A stretch of 64,000 nt of DNA, taken from the NCBI RefSeq assembly GCF_009905615.1, contig NZ_JAAAKW010000003.1, positions 434,001 through 498,000 of the forward strand, in the 5' to 3' direction. The notes below the pieces were generated by a model. It ran no database searches, had not been told where the DNA came from, and saw only the letters and a program-made list of their open reading frames with translations. The position numbers and the translations under genes are program-made. Shown in pieces: positions 29,217-37,956 of this stretch. Numbering within the stretch: position 1 is the stretch's first letter; every line of letters begins with the position of its first letter. Origin of the DNA: Pseudomonas sp. SLFW (lineage in GTDB: Bacteria > Pseudomonadota > Gammaproteobacteria > Pseudomonadales > Pseudomonadaceae).

Positions 29217-30491
29217 TCATCTCACTACCCACAATTGATCAACCTTGGTCGTAAAACTTGGGCTCATCATTCCTCGCCTCATCGCCCAACCCGGGTCAAT
29301 GGGCACGCTCGCCGCCCGCAACGTCCCGCGTCCCCACCGTTCATTGATCTCATCCAACACGCTCATCACCTTCGCAGCCTCCACAGGCTGCGAATGCGCA
29401 AATAAGTCATCCGTAAATTCACCAGGCTGACGCAGATCCATCAGCAAGACCTCGGCCTTGCTGTATTTGAACCCAGACCTGAACAGCCGATTGACCGCCT
29501 CTGTTGCAGCCTTGGTCATCAGCCGCACGTCATTGGTGGGGTACGGCAGTTCCACCAGCGCCCCATTCGCATACTTTGCTTCCTCCGGATTGAACATCCC
29601 GGTTCGAATGCTCACGCGGATTTTCTTGCACATCGAGTTCTGTGCCCGCAGCTTCTCTGCCGCGCGTTGCATGTAGGTGGCCACCGCTTCTTTGATCGGC
29701 TCGATCTCGGTCAGTCTGGTGCCGAACATCCGGCTGCAGCAGATTTCCTGTTTCGGAGGATCGGCCTCGCCCAGTTCGAGGCAGGGAGTGCCGGCCAATT
29801 CGCGAGCGGTTTTCTCGATCACCACGCTGAATTTCTTCCTCAGCGTCCACGCGTCGGCATTAGCCAGGTCCATGGCGGTCTTGATGCCCATCGTTTCCAG
29901 ATGCGCCTTCATGCGCTTGCCAACCCCCCAGACTTCGCCGACGTCGGTGTTACGCAGGGTCCAGTCCCGCTTGAACGGGTCGCAGATGTCGACCACGCCG
30001 CCCGTCTTTGACAGCAGCCGCTTCGCCGTATGGTTCGCCAGTTTGGCCAAGGTCTTAGTCCGCGCGATACCAACCCCGACAGGGATGCCCGTCCGCTGAA
30101 ATATCGCTGCGCGGATCTTGCGACCGAACGCCGTCAGGTCGCCCTGAATGCCAGTAAGGTCGGCAAACGCCTCGTCGATGCTGTAGACCTCAAGCGCTGG
30201 AACCATCGACTCGATGATCATCATGACCCGCTCGCTCATGTCGCCGTACAGTGCGTAATTGCTGCTGAACGCGACCACGCCGTTTCGACGCAGGTGGTCT
30301 TTGATCTGAAAGTACGGCTGACCCATCTTCACAAACGGCTTGGCATCGTAGCTGCGCGCGATCACGCAGCCGTCGTTGTTCGACAGCACCACAATCGGGG
30401 TCTTGGCGAGGTCGGGGCGAAAGACGCGCTCGCAGCTGGCGTAGAAGCTGTTGCAGTCGATCAGCGCAAAAACCGGCTCAGGCGTGGTCAT
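29217..30491 (-). CDS. umuC: DNA polymerase V catalytic subunit (UmuC/RulB)
   Basis: 424 aa Y-family polymerase. FALIDCNSFYASCERVFRPD holds the first metal Asp; YSIDEAFADLTG the catalytic S-I-D-E; helix-hairpin-helix at VGEVWGVGKRMKAHLETMGI; the C-terminal little finger and UmuC tail follow. It carries out error-prone bypass synthesis with UmuD'. The start overlaps the umuD end by 14 bases. In P. syringae the homologue is called RulB. Confidence 0.95.
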   Translation of the reverse strand: MTTPEPVFALIDCNSFYASCERVFRPDLAKTPIVVLSNNDGCVIARSYDAKPFVKMGQPYFQIKDHLRRNGVVAFSSNYALYGDMSERVMMIIESMVPALEVYSIDEAFADLTGIQGDLTAFGRKIRAAIFQRTGIPVGVGIARTKTLAKLANHTAKRLLSKTGGVVDICDPFKRDWTLRNTDVGEVWGVGKRMKAHLETMGIKTAMDLANADAWTLRKKFSVVIEKTARELAGTPCLELGEADPPKQEICCSRMFGTRLTEIEPIKEAVATYMQRAAEKLRAQNSMCKKIRVSIRTGMFNPEEAKYANGALVELPYPTNDVRLMTKAATEAVNRLFRSGFKYSKAEVLLMDLRQPGEFTDDLFAHSQPVEAAKVMSVLDEINERWGRGTLRAASVPIDPGWAMRRGMMSPSFTTKVDQLWVVR

Positions 30492-30909
30492 GGTCGCGAA
30501 CGCTGTATTTTACAACGCCCCACATCACCAGTTCGTCACCTTCCATAATGTACCGGGAGGGAAACTTGCTGTTCTCCGACATCAGGATGATCGTGTTGTC
30601 GCGCTTGTGCAGGCGCTTGCAGACGGGTTCTCCGTTGACCGACGCGATCACGATGTCGCCGTGCACAGCGTCCAGGCTACGGTCCACGATCACCAGGTCG
30701 CCGCAAAACATCCCCGCGCCTTGCATGCTGTCGCCCTCGATCTTCACCAGGTACACATGCGGCGCCCGGATGTCGAACAGCTCATCAAGCGAGATGTGTT
30801 TTTCGATATGGTCGGCGGCCGGGGACGGAAAGCCCGCCGGAACCTTGAAACCGTAGAGGGGGATTTTCTGGCCGGAGTTGGCCAAGGGGCCGAGGATGGT
30901 GACGCTCAT
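30478..30909 (-). CDS. umuD: UmuD-like S24 peptidase (RulA)
   Basis: 143 aa from ATG 30909; an upstream GTG/ATG at 30942 lies inside the LexA box and is unlikely. The self-cleavage site is Ala-Gly in VPAGFPSPAAD, the catalytic Ser is in GDSMQGAG and the Lys in PVCKRL. Cleavage during SOS makes UmuD', which activates UmuC. It is divergent from the SRAP gene and shares one LexA box. Confidence 0.93.
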   Translation of the reverse strand: MSVTILGPLANSGQKIPLYGFKVPAGFPSPAADHIEKHISLDELFDIRAPHVYLVKIEGDSMQGAGMFCGDLVIVDRSLDAVHGDIVIASVNGEPVCKRLHKRDNTIILMSENSKFPSRYIMEGDELVMWGVVKYSVRDHDHA

Positions 30910-30932
30910 GATGCAAACCTGTGAGTGGATGA

Positions 30933-30948
30933 CTGTATGCATATACAG
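30933..30948. promoter_or_regulatory. LexA (SOS) box
   Basis: CTGTATGCATATACAG, a perfect CTGT-N8-ACAG operator, between the divergent umuDC and SRAP genes. It can switch both at once after DNA damage. Confidence 0.93.
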
Positions 30949-31008
30949 TTAACGTTCTGGTTCGTCTGTGGTCAATCTGATATTGGGAAAATTTCGACGG
31001 GTGACATC

Positions 31009-31734
31009 ATGTGCGGACGCTATTCGATCTACGAGCCGATGGATCACTACCTGAAAGAGCTGGCGCCAGAGCAGTTGGTGATCAACGGGTATGACCTCTG
31101 GCCGATTGAGCGGTACAACGTCGCGCCGTCTACCCGAGTCGAAATCATCCGCGCCACAGAGGACGGGCTGAGCGTCGACAAAGTGAAATGGGGCTGGTCG
31201 CCATTTTGGGCGAAGGGAGAGGGAAAACGTCCGGCGCCGATCAACGCCAGGGTCGAGACCGCGATGACGGGGAAGTTCTTCAAACAGCTATGGCCGAATG
31301 GGCGGGCACTGGCGCCCGCGAATGGCTGGTTTGAATGGGTCAAAGATCCGAGCGACCCGAAAAAGAAACAGCCCTATTTCATTCGGCTAAAGGAAGAAGG
31401 GCCGATGTTCTTCGCCGCGTTGGGAGAGGTGCATCAGGGGCTTGAGCCGGACCCGCAGGATGGTTTTGTGATCATCACCGCCGACTCAGATCAGGGGATG
31501 GTGGACATACATGATCGGCGCCCGGTGGTGCTGAGTCCGAAGCATGCGAGGGAATGGGTCGATCCCGAAACGACGCCAGAGCGCGCCGCTGAAATCGCGA
31601 GGGAGTGCTGCAGGCCGACCGGCGAGTTTGAATGGTTCACCGTCAGCAAGGCGGTAGGAAACGTGAGAAACCAAGGCCCTGAACTCATCGAGCCTGACAC
31701 GGCCTCTGATCTTTTTAGCGATGACAACCGGTGA
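31009..31734 (+). CDS. SOS response-associated peptidase (SRAP, YedK/HMCES family)
   Basis: 241 aa. It starts MCGRYS, so Cys2 becomes the N-terminal nucleophile that links covalently to abasic sites in single-stranded DNA. Asn in PINARVET, Glu in GWFEWV and His in DIHDRRPVVL complete the active site. ATG 31009 is used because the family needs Cys2. Controlled by the shared LexA box. Confidence 0.95.
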   Translation: MCGRYSIYEPMDHYLKELAPEQLVINGYDLWPIERYNVAPSTRVEIIRATEDGLSVDKVKWGWSPFWAKGEGKRPAPINARVETAMTGKFFKQLWPNGRALAPANGWFEWVKDPSDPKKKQPYFIRLKEEGPMFFAALGEVHQGLEPDPQDGFVIITADSDQGMVDIHDRRPVVLSPKHAREWVDPETTPERAAEIARECCRPTGEFEWFTVSKAVGNVRNQGPELIEPDTASDLFSDDNR

Positions 31735-31771
31735 GGTTCAGGTCGGCAAATGTGGGAAGGTCGCGGTCGGG

Positions 31772-32077
31772 TCAGTCCAGAGCTGGCGACTGCGATCTGT
31801 GCAGCGTAGGCGTTTCGTCGAACGTTGCGCCATGATCTCGCATGCATGCGTAAACGCTTTCGAGTTGCTCGTCGTCGAGCGTCAGCAGCGCGGAGAGATA
31901 GAAGTGCATGTGCTGGCCCAAGGTACGAGGCTCAACCCCGCCAGTGTACTTGCGCCACTGAGAGCCACCCGCTAACCCGACAAGGTCGGCCATTTGTTGA
32001 CTGGTCAGATTCAAACGGGCTTTCAACTGGGCCAGTTCAGCCGCGCTCGGCGGCTGATAATATTGGATTCGGATCAT
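31772..32077 (-). CDS. Small helix-turn-helix protein
   Basis: 101 aa. Residues about 12-45 (ELAQLKARLNLTSQQMADLV, then SQWRKYTGG) look like an Xre-type helix-turn-helix. The rest is a helical tail. Probably a phage-borne regulator; target unknown. Confidence 0.62.
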   Translation of the reverse strand: MIRIQYYQPPSAAELAQLKARLNLTSQQMADLVGLAGGSQWRKYTGGVEPRTLGQHMHFYLSALLTLDDEQLESVYACMRDHGATFDETPTLHRSQSPALD

Positions 32078-32108
32078 GGGGGCCTATGCCCCGACGGGGC
32101 TTTTGGGG

Positions 32109-32315
32109 CTAGATGAAATGTTTGACTGCGGCGGCACATGCGAATGCAGCCAACGCGGCGGCGGCACCCAGGCCAAATGGCAACCAGACTTTTCTAGGGT
32201 CATCAGGTTTTAGGTAACGACGGTGCATCTCTTCGTTAAAGGCCGCAACGTCGGCCTGCAGTTTGGCAAACCGTTCAGATCGGTCAGCATTCGATTCAGT
32301 GCGAGGGGTGGACAT
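32109..32315 (-). CDS. Small membrane-anchored hypothetical protein
   Basis: 68 aa from ATG 32315 (GAGAGG nine bases upstream). A charged helical N-terminal part is followed by one C-terminal membrane helix (FGLGAAAALAAFACAAAV). No family recognised. Confidence 0.55.
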   Translation of the reverse strand: MSTPRTESNADRSERFAKLQADVAAFNEEMHRRYLKPDDPRKVWLPFGLGAAAALAAFACAAAVKHFI

Positions 32316-32438
32316 ATCAAGCATCCTCTCTTGGAAAAGTGCGAATCATCGTTGCACCTTTGTGCACACTTTAGACTTGGTGAAAGCGGCAACTCAAGCC
32401 GCCCTCATAAGAAACTCAATTGTTGGCAAAGCTCGTAT

Positions 32439-32630
32439 TCACGCTCGCAGCAACGTCAGTAGCGCCACACACGCCGTAATCAGACCAGCGCCCACGACAG
32501 CCGGATACCACATGGCTTCGCGTCTCATCTTGTCCTCCTCTGCTGCCAGCTTCCGACTTTCGATCATCAGCTTGTGAATTTCCACCGAAAACCTTTCCAG
32601 TTCCAAGTGCTCACGATCCTCTCTCATCAT
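32439..32630 (-). CDS. Small coiled-coil membrane protein
   Basis: 63 aa. Charged heptad-like N-terminal helix (EHLELERFSVEIHKLMIESR) and one C-terminal membrane helix (AVVGAGLITACVALLTLL). Same layout as the gene just downstream, so the two may act together or be a diverged pair. Function unknown. Confidence 0.55.
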   Translation of the reverse strand: MMREDREHLELERFSVEIHKLMIESRKLAAEEDKMRREAMWYPAVVGAGLITACVALLTLLRA

Positions 32631-32668
32631 GCCTTCATCCTTGCGTGCTATCGGGTCGCGGTTGGTGC

Positions 32669-32700
32669 GCTATCGATAGCTAATCGTACCCTTTGGGTAC
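32669..32700. promoter_or_regulatory. Twin palindromes in the 32631-33034 intergenic region
   Basis: GCTATCGATAGC (32669-32680) and GTACCC-TTT-GGGTAC (32686-32700) lie six bases apart, just upstream of the leftward small membrane genes. They look like operators. The remaining 400 bases hold no supported gene. Confidence 0.5.
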
Positions 32701-33034
32701 ACCACAGCAAGCTTAAATTTGTAACTTTGGAAGCGAGACGAGTTGTGGAATTCTCCGACGTTTCCGTCCGATTTAGCTGACCCATGAGGGTGCAGATTCT
32801 CCGGGCATTGCTGAATCTCGGCTACTTCAAGATCGGATAAATCACTGCAGATCAGGTGCAATGCAGGGTGTGGCTACCATCCCACCATCTGGCAATAAAT
32901 CGACCATGAGGCGAGTTTCCATCGAGTCTTTCATTTGGTTTCATATGCCGTTTTGACGAATGGGTGAGCGCGATCAAGGCTGTTGTCATGGAAGCAAGAC
33001 AGCTTTCACAAAAGCGAATCTCGGGGAATAGACC

Positions 33035-33745
33035 ATGCAAATTCCGAAGGCGATCATTCCAAGCATCATTCCTTTTCACGCTTCTGAGCTGTTACTAATC
33101 GACTATGAAGGCGAGCCATTTGTCCCAATGAAACCCTTGGTCCAGGGATTGGGGCTAAGCTGGAAAACTCAGCTACCCAAGCTCCGGTCAAATCTGTTTT
33201 CGTGTCTGGTTCAGAAAATTGTGATAATTACGTGCAGAGGCCGTCGAGCTATGACCTGCCTACCCCTACGTAAGCTCGGGGGATGGTTGATGACAGTAAG
33301 TAAAGACACATTCACACCTTCTCACCGAGAACGCATCAGGATTTATCAGCAGGAATGTGATGATGTACTCTGGAGGCATTGGCTGTTAGGGAGGCCGTTG
33401 GGAAGACCATTTGCGATCAATGATCAGATGGGGAAGCACCTCGCCGCACAGTGCTCGGCGGGTTGCCATCGGGCTGCAGCATTTGTCGATGAGATGGTAC
33501 CCAAATCAGGTGGCATTGCTGATAGCCAAACCGCGACACGACTAGCCATCCTCTTATTAATCGGTAGGCGATGGCTAGTAACATTTAACACCAATGGTGA
33601 GCCACAGCTCATGGATGTGCCGGTTGATGCAGGGATTTTTACTCCTGACAAAATTCTAACGTGGATTCGCGAGCCCGACGGCGCTTGTCTATCGTTTATC
33701 CCAGAGTTGCTAGGTGCTATCGGAGACCGGCTAAAAAAGAAATGA
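33035..33745 (+). CDS. Phage antirepressor-like protein (P22 AntA/AR N-terminal domain)
   Basis: 236 aa. The N-terminal half (LLLIDYEGEPFVPMKPLVQG, then LGLSWKTQLPKLR, ...MTCLPLRKLGGWLMTV) is the P22_AR_N domain of phage antirepressors. The C-terminal part is not recognised. Plus strand, opposite to the late genes. It might interfere with a repressor or act as cargo regulator. Confidence 0.8.
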   Translation: MQIPKAIIPSIIPFHASELLLIDYEGEPFVPMKPLVQGLGLSWKTQLPKLRSNLFSCLVQKIVIITCRGRRAMTCLPLRKLGGWLMTVSKDTFTPSHRERIRIYQQECDDVLWRHWLLGRPLGRPFAINDQMGKHLAAQCSAGCHRAAAFVDEMVPKSGGIADSQTATRLAILLLIGRRWLVTFNTNGEPQLMDVPVDAGIFTPDKILTWIREPDGACLSFIPELLGAIGDRLKKK

Positions 33746-33933
33746 GCGCACTCCAAATTATGAATGCTCAGACGACTTGACCGGTATCAACCTCAGCTCT
33801 ATCTGATACGTGAAAAATGTGACCAAGATGATCTAGACTTTATTCATCCACATAGGGACACTGCGTGATATCGACTCTGAGTTTGCCATAACCCGCGACG
33901 CTTACAAGCTCAATCCACCTTAATTTTACATGT

Positions 33934-35568
33934 ATGATAGGTTTGAACAACATAATGAAAACGGTGATCCCTAAGGGCTTTTTTTTTGAAAGCCTAACTA
34001 GATGGAGCTATTTCCCAACTCAAAAGCGCGAGCCTGAGTTCGTCCCTTCTTTGAACACCGAAAAGTTTACCCCGGAGGTTGCGCTGGAGCTGGGTAAGCT
34101 CAAGCTCCGGAAGGGCGGGTATGATCAATTAGAATACAGATTGACTCGTCACAATCTTGCGACCCGTCCCCTATCCATTCCACATCCTCACGCCTACGCA
34201 GATCTGTGCCTCACTCTAGAATCAAACATAGATAAAATACTCGAGACTGTGGATATTTATAACAACCCTAACAGCCTGATAAAACCTGCTCGGAACAGCT
34301 CTGGTCGTCTAATAGTAATGGATTATGGCGATCCACTTATTAATTCAAGCCGACTAGTAACCCACAGCTTTGGGAAAAGATTTAGAGTCCAAACAGACAT
34401 CACCAATTGCTATTCAAGCATCTATACTCACGCACTACCTTGGGCATTGATGGGTCTTGAACATTCGAAAGCCAACTTGCAAAAAGAACACTGGTTCAAT
34501 CAGATAGACGCGAGCTTTCGAAACATAAAACGGAACGAGACACAAGGGATTGGGATTGGTCCCGCGGTATCAAACATTGCAGCCGAGATAATATTGGGAC
34601 GCATTGACCTTACCCTTTCAAACAAATATGACTATCATAGATATATAGATGACTACACATGCTACTGCAGGACACATGAAGAAGCCTTAAAGTTCATAGC
34701 AGATTTAGACTCTGCTCTGAGAAGCTATAAGATGACCTTGAACGTAAGTAAAACCCGGATCGATCCCCTGCCCGCGTGCGTCAGCAGCGAGTGGGTATTG
34801 GAGTTGCAATCTAGGGCACCTCTGGGTTCGTTCACCAACCATTTGAATGAGGTAAGCTTTATTCGTCATAGCAGTATAGCGGCGATAAAATATTTAGAAC
34901 TGGCGATCCATCTGAACCAAAAATCCCCTGACGGCAGCATAATAAAATTTGCTGTAAAATCGATACTTGATCAACTCCAGCCCGACGGAAACAACGTAGT
35001 AACTCAATACATACTTAACCTATCCTTCATTTATCCACATTTGCTCCCTCTCCTAGATGCCGTAATTGACAGTGACTCAGACGGAGTAGAAGCTTATGAA
35101 AAGCATCTTACCGAAATCGCGATCGAGCATTGTAAATCCAAGCGATCTGATGGCATATGCTGGCCACTTTACTATCTACACAAGCTTTCACTGAAGGTAT
35201 CTCCTCTCCTTAGAGACGCAGTGCTGGCATCTGAGGACTGCACAGCATTGCTGTTGTTGGAAACTTTTCCCGAACACTACGGGGCAACTGAAGCATTCGT
35301 GAAATCGCTACAGTCTGCGTCTGATTACGATCAGGACAAATACTGGCTTTTAACTTATCAAATGTTGAGGTGGAACCGTTACAAGGGCATAAAATCCAGC
35401 GACGCTTTCGACTTGATGAAACATCTGGAGGTGAGCTTTTCAAACATTGATAACACTCCCTCCGCAAGTGAGCTAAAGCTCCAAGCAAAAAAAGACGAAG
35501 AAGTTGCTGAATACTTCGAATGTTTGTTTGATGAGCTGGATGCTGGAAATTCTAATAACGATACATGA
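33934..35568 (+). CDS. Solitary reverse transcriptase of the Abi/UG (defence) type
   Basis: 544 aa (or 537 from ATG 33955). RT motifs are clear: FRVQTDITNCYSSIYTH (151-166, with catalytic Asp155), GIGIGPAVSNIAAEI (205-219) and the YIDD box (237-240) with RYIDDYTCYC. The SIYTH..PWAL sequence after motif A is typical of Abi and UG defence RTs rather than group II intron or retron RTs. No maturase or endonuclease domain; instead residues about 290-544 are a long helical region, as in AbiK/AbiA/DRT proteins. AT-rich against its surroundings, in a cargo position. The DRT class cannot be set by eye. Confidence 0.82.
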   Translation: MIGLNNIMKTVIPKGFFFESLTRWSYFPTQKREPEFVPSLNTEKFTPEVALELGKLKLRKGGYDQLEYRLTRHNLATRPLSIPHPHAYADLCLTLESNIDKILETVDIYNNPNSLIKPARNSSGRLIVMDYGDPLINSSRLVTHSFGKRFRVQTDITNCYSSIYTHALPWALMGLEHSKANLQKEHWFNQIDASFRNIKRNETQGIGIGPAVSNIAAEIILGRIDLTLSNKYDYHRYIDDYTCYCRTHEEALKFIADLDSALRSYKMTLNVSKTRIDPLPACVSSEWVLELQSRAPLGSFTNHLNEVSFIRHSSIAAIKYLELAIHLNQKSPDGSIIKFAVKSILDQLQPDGNNVVTQYILNLSFIYPHLLPLLDAVIDSDSDGVEAYEKHLTEIAIEHCKSKRSDGICWPLYYLHKLSLKVSPLLRDAVLASEDCTALLLLETFPEHYGATEAFVKSLQSASDYDQDKYWLLTYQMLRWNRYKGIKSSDAFDLMKHLEVSFSNIDNTPSASELKLQAKKDEEVAEYFECLFDELDAGNSNNDT

Positions 35569-35662
35569 GAAATGCACCTAGCATCGCCGCGCCGCCGTAG
35601 CCAAACGCGTATCAAAACACATGCACAGTTATTTAAGGGCCGCAGAATTCAGTCGATCTCGG

Positions 35663-36193
35663 CTACCTAGGAACAGATGTGACTGTTCTTAGGTAAGCCT
35701 GACAAGCCCGCAACGCAATCAACCCTCGATCTCCATCGTCGGTGATGCCGACAATTCGTTGAGCATGCGCTGGGTCAAGTTCGGCTCGATGGGTTCCATG
35801 ATCCAAGCGGCGGGCGGAGGTGGTGGCAGACACTCCACCGCCTTCGCGGTCGGTCGCGCTGAGTACGACTGACAACCGTAAGTCAGCAGTAGCAAGGCGA
35901 TCAAGCAGGCGTTTCTGACCCTTCTGTGCATCAGACAATTCCTTATGGTGAGTTTGTTCGCTGATCTGCAGCCGTCTCTCGACTGCAAGTCGCTTGTGTT
36001 GTTCTTTGAGTTGCGCAGCCGCGCTCGCGATTGACGAGTCGCTCAGCGCCTCGTGGTGCAATCGTGCTTGTCGTTCAAGCTGGTGGCCGTAGCGCCAATC
36101 CTGGATCTGCCAAATGCCCGATGCAGTCGCTACGGACGAAATCGCCACGATCCCGACGACCGTGCCGACGCCCAATATCCTGGGCGAAATCAT
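35663..36193 (-). CDS. Rz-type inner-membrane spanin (DUF2514-like)
   Basis: 176 aa from ATG 36193 (GAGGGC upstream). One N-terminal membrane helix (ILGVGTVVGIVAISSVATAS) and a long periplasmic coiled coil (QLERQARLHHEALSDSSIAS...). Joins with Rz1 to fuse inner and outer membranes at lysis. Overlaps the endolysin by four bases and contains Rz1 in another frame. Confidence 0.82.
   Translation of the reverse strand: MISPRILGVGTVVGIVAISSVATASGIWQIQDWRYGHQLERQARLHHEALSDSSIASAAAQLKEQHKRLAVERRLQISEQTHHKELSDAQKGQKRLLDRLATADLRLSVVLSATDREGGGVSATTSARRLDHGTHRAELDPAHAQRIVGITDDGDRGLIALRACQAYLRTVTSVPR
35719..35931 (-). CDS. Rz1-type outer-membrane spanin lipoprotein, nested in Rz
   Basis: 70 aa from ATG 35931 wholly inside the Rz gene in a different frame. 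Signal with lipobox LLTYGC and a proline-rich mature part (CLPPPPPAAW). This nested arrangement is classic for Rz/Rz1. Confidence 0.82.
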   Translation of the reverse strand: MHRRVRNACLIALLLLTYGCQSYSARPTAKAVECLPPPPPAAWIMEPIEPNLTQRMLNELSASPTMEIEG

Positions 36194-36636
36194 CTCAGCG
36201 CCCTCTCCACTCCTGTGGTGATCAAGTTCACTGGATAAGGAACGCATCCGTTTTCGTGGCGAATGATGCCAACCACTAACGCACTCAGAACGAAGGCGCA
36301 TCCAAGGTCGAGCGAGGTATCTGTTCCAACGCTCATGCCGGATGCCACGGTCCTGATATATGCCTCGGTGTCGTTCTCTGTGCCCGGTGCCCATCGTGTG
36401 ATGATCTCGCGCACTGTATCGATGCCCCTGCTGCCAACGTTGGGCTGACCGTCCTTGCCTCGGTAGATGAGGATTAGTTTCGCAAGCGCACGGATGCCGT
36501 TCTCAGGCGTGTCAAACCGAGCGAATCGTTTCTCAATGGCGGGATCAGGGGTGAGTTGGCCCTGCCATTGGTTGCGGGCGTTGTACTCAATGTTGCCGGG
36601 ATTGTTGTTTCGAACCCCACGTGTGATTACTGGCAC
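36190..36636 (-). CDS. Phage endolysin / structural protein P5-like lytic enzyme
   Basis: 148 aa. Starts with RGVRNNNPGNIEYNARNQWQ, then RFARFDTPENGIRALAKLI, the pattern of the muralytic 'P5-like' enzymes common in Pseudomonas prophages. A hydrophobic stretch near the C-terminus (GCAFVLSALVVGIIRHENG) is noted. Degrades peptidoglycan at lysis; directly upstream of Rz/Rz1. Confidence 0.82.
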   Translation of the reverse strand: MPVITRGVRNNNPGNIEYNARNQWQGQLTPDPAIEKRFARFDTPENGIRALAKLILIYRGKDGQPNVGSRGIDTVREIITRWAPGTENDTEAYIRTVASGMSVGTDTSLDLGCAFVLSALVVGIIRHENGCVPYPVNLITTGVERALR

Positions 36637-36652
36637 TGCTTTTCTCCAGGCG

Positions 36653-36675
36653 AAAAAAAACCGCTCGATGGCGGC
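36653..36675 (-). terminator. Terminator between gpD and the lysis genes
   Basis: Short hairpin CCGC/GCGG (36661-36664 with 36671-36674) followed on the minus strand by eight T. The stem is short, so partial read-through into the lysis genes is likely. Confidence 0.5.
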
Positions 36676-36695
36676 GTGTGATGATGTTCGCGTGC

Positions 36696-37730
36696 CTACA
36701 ACTGCACGACCTTCAGCGGCTTTTTGGCCTTCCTGCCTTTGGCATTAGCCTTCCCTTTCTTCCCACCGTTGCACTCGATAGTGGTGGTCCAGCCTGCTTG
36801 GGTGAATACCTGTTCCACGGAGTCCACCAAATAGACCCCGTCCACGCCGACCTTGAAGCCTTGGGCGTTGATAAGGCGCTCTGCGAATACGTCGGTCCGG
36901 CCTAGCATCTCCAGTCGCACACCGGCTGTAGAACGGTTGAATCCGGCGAGGCGTGCCTTTGCTGCGGCTTCGGCAGCACTCTTGCTGGGGTGAATGTGTC
37001 GATCCGTGTGAACCGGTGGGAGTCCCTCGGCGACGTCTTCATTATCGAGCTGGACGGTGCTGAGACTCCCCTTCTTGTCGGCGTAATCAGCCTTGACGGC
37101 TTTCTTAACGTTGTCGTCCCCGAGGCGGAATTGCCATCGGGAGATGTGGCATCGCCTGATCAGCACCACCGGTAGCTCTTTGCCGCTGACACTGGCGCCG
37201 CCTTGTCGTGGTAGAACGATGAGTTTCCCGTCCGCGACCTTGGCGGTGCAGTCGTAATGCTTTGCCAATCGGGTGATGAAGCTCAGATCGGACTCGCTCA
37301 ATTGGTCGGCGCGATCCACGAGGGTTTGCACCGGGCATTCAGGCTTCCAGCCATTTCGACCGGCAATATCCGACACAAGGCTGGCCAGGCTCACACCTTC
37401 CCAACTACCGCTGCGTGTGGTCTTCGCGCTGCTGCGTGTGTCGCTGGACTTACTGCGAATGACGAGAGTGTCGGGCGGCCCCGACACTTCGATTTCATCT
37501 ACCGTGTACTTGCCTATCAAGGCCATTTTCTGCCCTTCGTATCCGAGATACACCTCCATCCGAGCGCCATGTTTCGGCAGGCTGACGGCGCCGTCGCGAT
37601 CATCGATGCGAAGCTCGAAGTCATCCGAACTGGCGCCAGGTTTATCGACCGTTCGTATCTGCAGCATGCGGTCGTTGATAACGGCTGTGATGTCGAGGCC
37701 GTTGGCGACGATTCTGTAGATCGGTTTCAC
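36696..37730 (-). CDS. Tail hub / late control protein D (P2 gpD-like)
   Basis: 344 aa. The N-terminal YRIVANGLDITAVINDRMLQ, middle QLSESDLSFITRLAKHYDCT and C-terminal HRE-like DGVYLVDSVEQVFTQAGWTT segments are the gpD family pattern. It forms the baseplate hub that docks the tail tube to the spike. Last tail gene; overlaps none. Confidence 0.92.
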   Translation of the reverse strand: MKPIYRIVANGLDITAVINDRMLQIRTVDKPGASSDDFELRIDDRDGAVSLPKHGARMEVYLGYEGQKMALIGKYTVDEIEVSGPPDTLVIRSKSSDTRSSAKTTRSGSWEGVSLASLVSDIAGRNGWKPECPVQTLVDRADQLSESDLSFITRLAKHYDCTAKVADGKLIVLPRQGGASVSGKELPVVLIRRCHISRWQFRLGDDNVKKAVKADYADKKGSLSTVQLDNEDVAEGLPPVHTDRHIHPSKSAAEAAAKARLAGFNRSTAGVRLEMLGRTDVFAERLINAQGFKVGVDGVYLVDSVEQVFTQAGWTTTIECNGGKKGKANAKGRKAKKPLKVVQL

Positions 37731-37749
37731 CCTACTGCTCCATTAACGT

Positions 37750-37956
37750 TCAGTCCCATAGCGTGATGGCCTCATTCGTGGACGCGACGACCGCGGGCAA
37801 TCTGATCAACAACCCTGCCCGAAAGGGTTGGCGTTCATCTGCCAGCCCCTGATTGGCGTCCAGCACCGCTTCCACGGTACCGACCAGGTGGCCGTAATAC
37901 TGCTGGCAGAGGGTATCGAGGATGTCGCCTTCAGACGTTCTGCATGTCATCGCCAT
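37750..37956 (-). CDS. Tail protein X (P2 gpX-like, LysM-like)
   Basis: 68 aa from ATG 37956; it begins inside the end of the gpU-like gene. TSEGDILDTLCQQYYGHLVG and QPFRAGLLIRLP are the LysM-like gpX pattern. Confidence 0.87.
   Translation of the reverse strand: MAMTCRTSEGDILDTLCQQYYGHLVGTVEAVLDANQGLADERQPFRAGLLIRLPAVVASTNEAITLWD

Noticed and set aside
29056..29238. 60-codon plus-strand frame upstream of the DGQHR-like gene
   Set aside because: No RBS, no family pattern, overlaps the umuC end.
32852..33079. 75-codon minus-strand frame overlapping the antirepressor start
   Set aside because: Overlaps the better supported P22_AR_N gene and lacks an RBS.
33934..35568. Retron or group II intron reverse transcriptase
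   Set aside because: No maturase/endonuclease domain, no intron RNA features and no retron-type msr/msd inverted repeats seen next to it.
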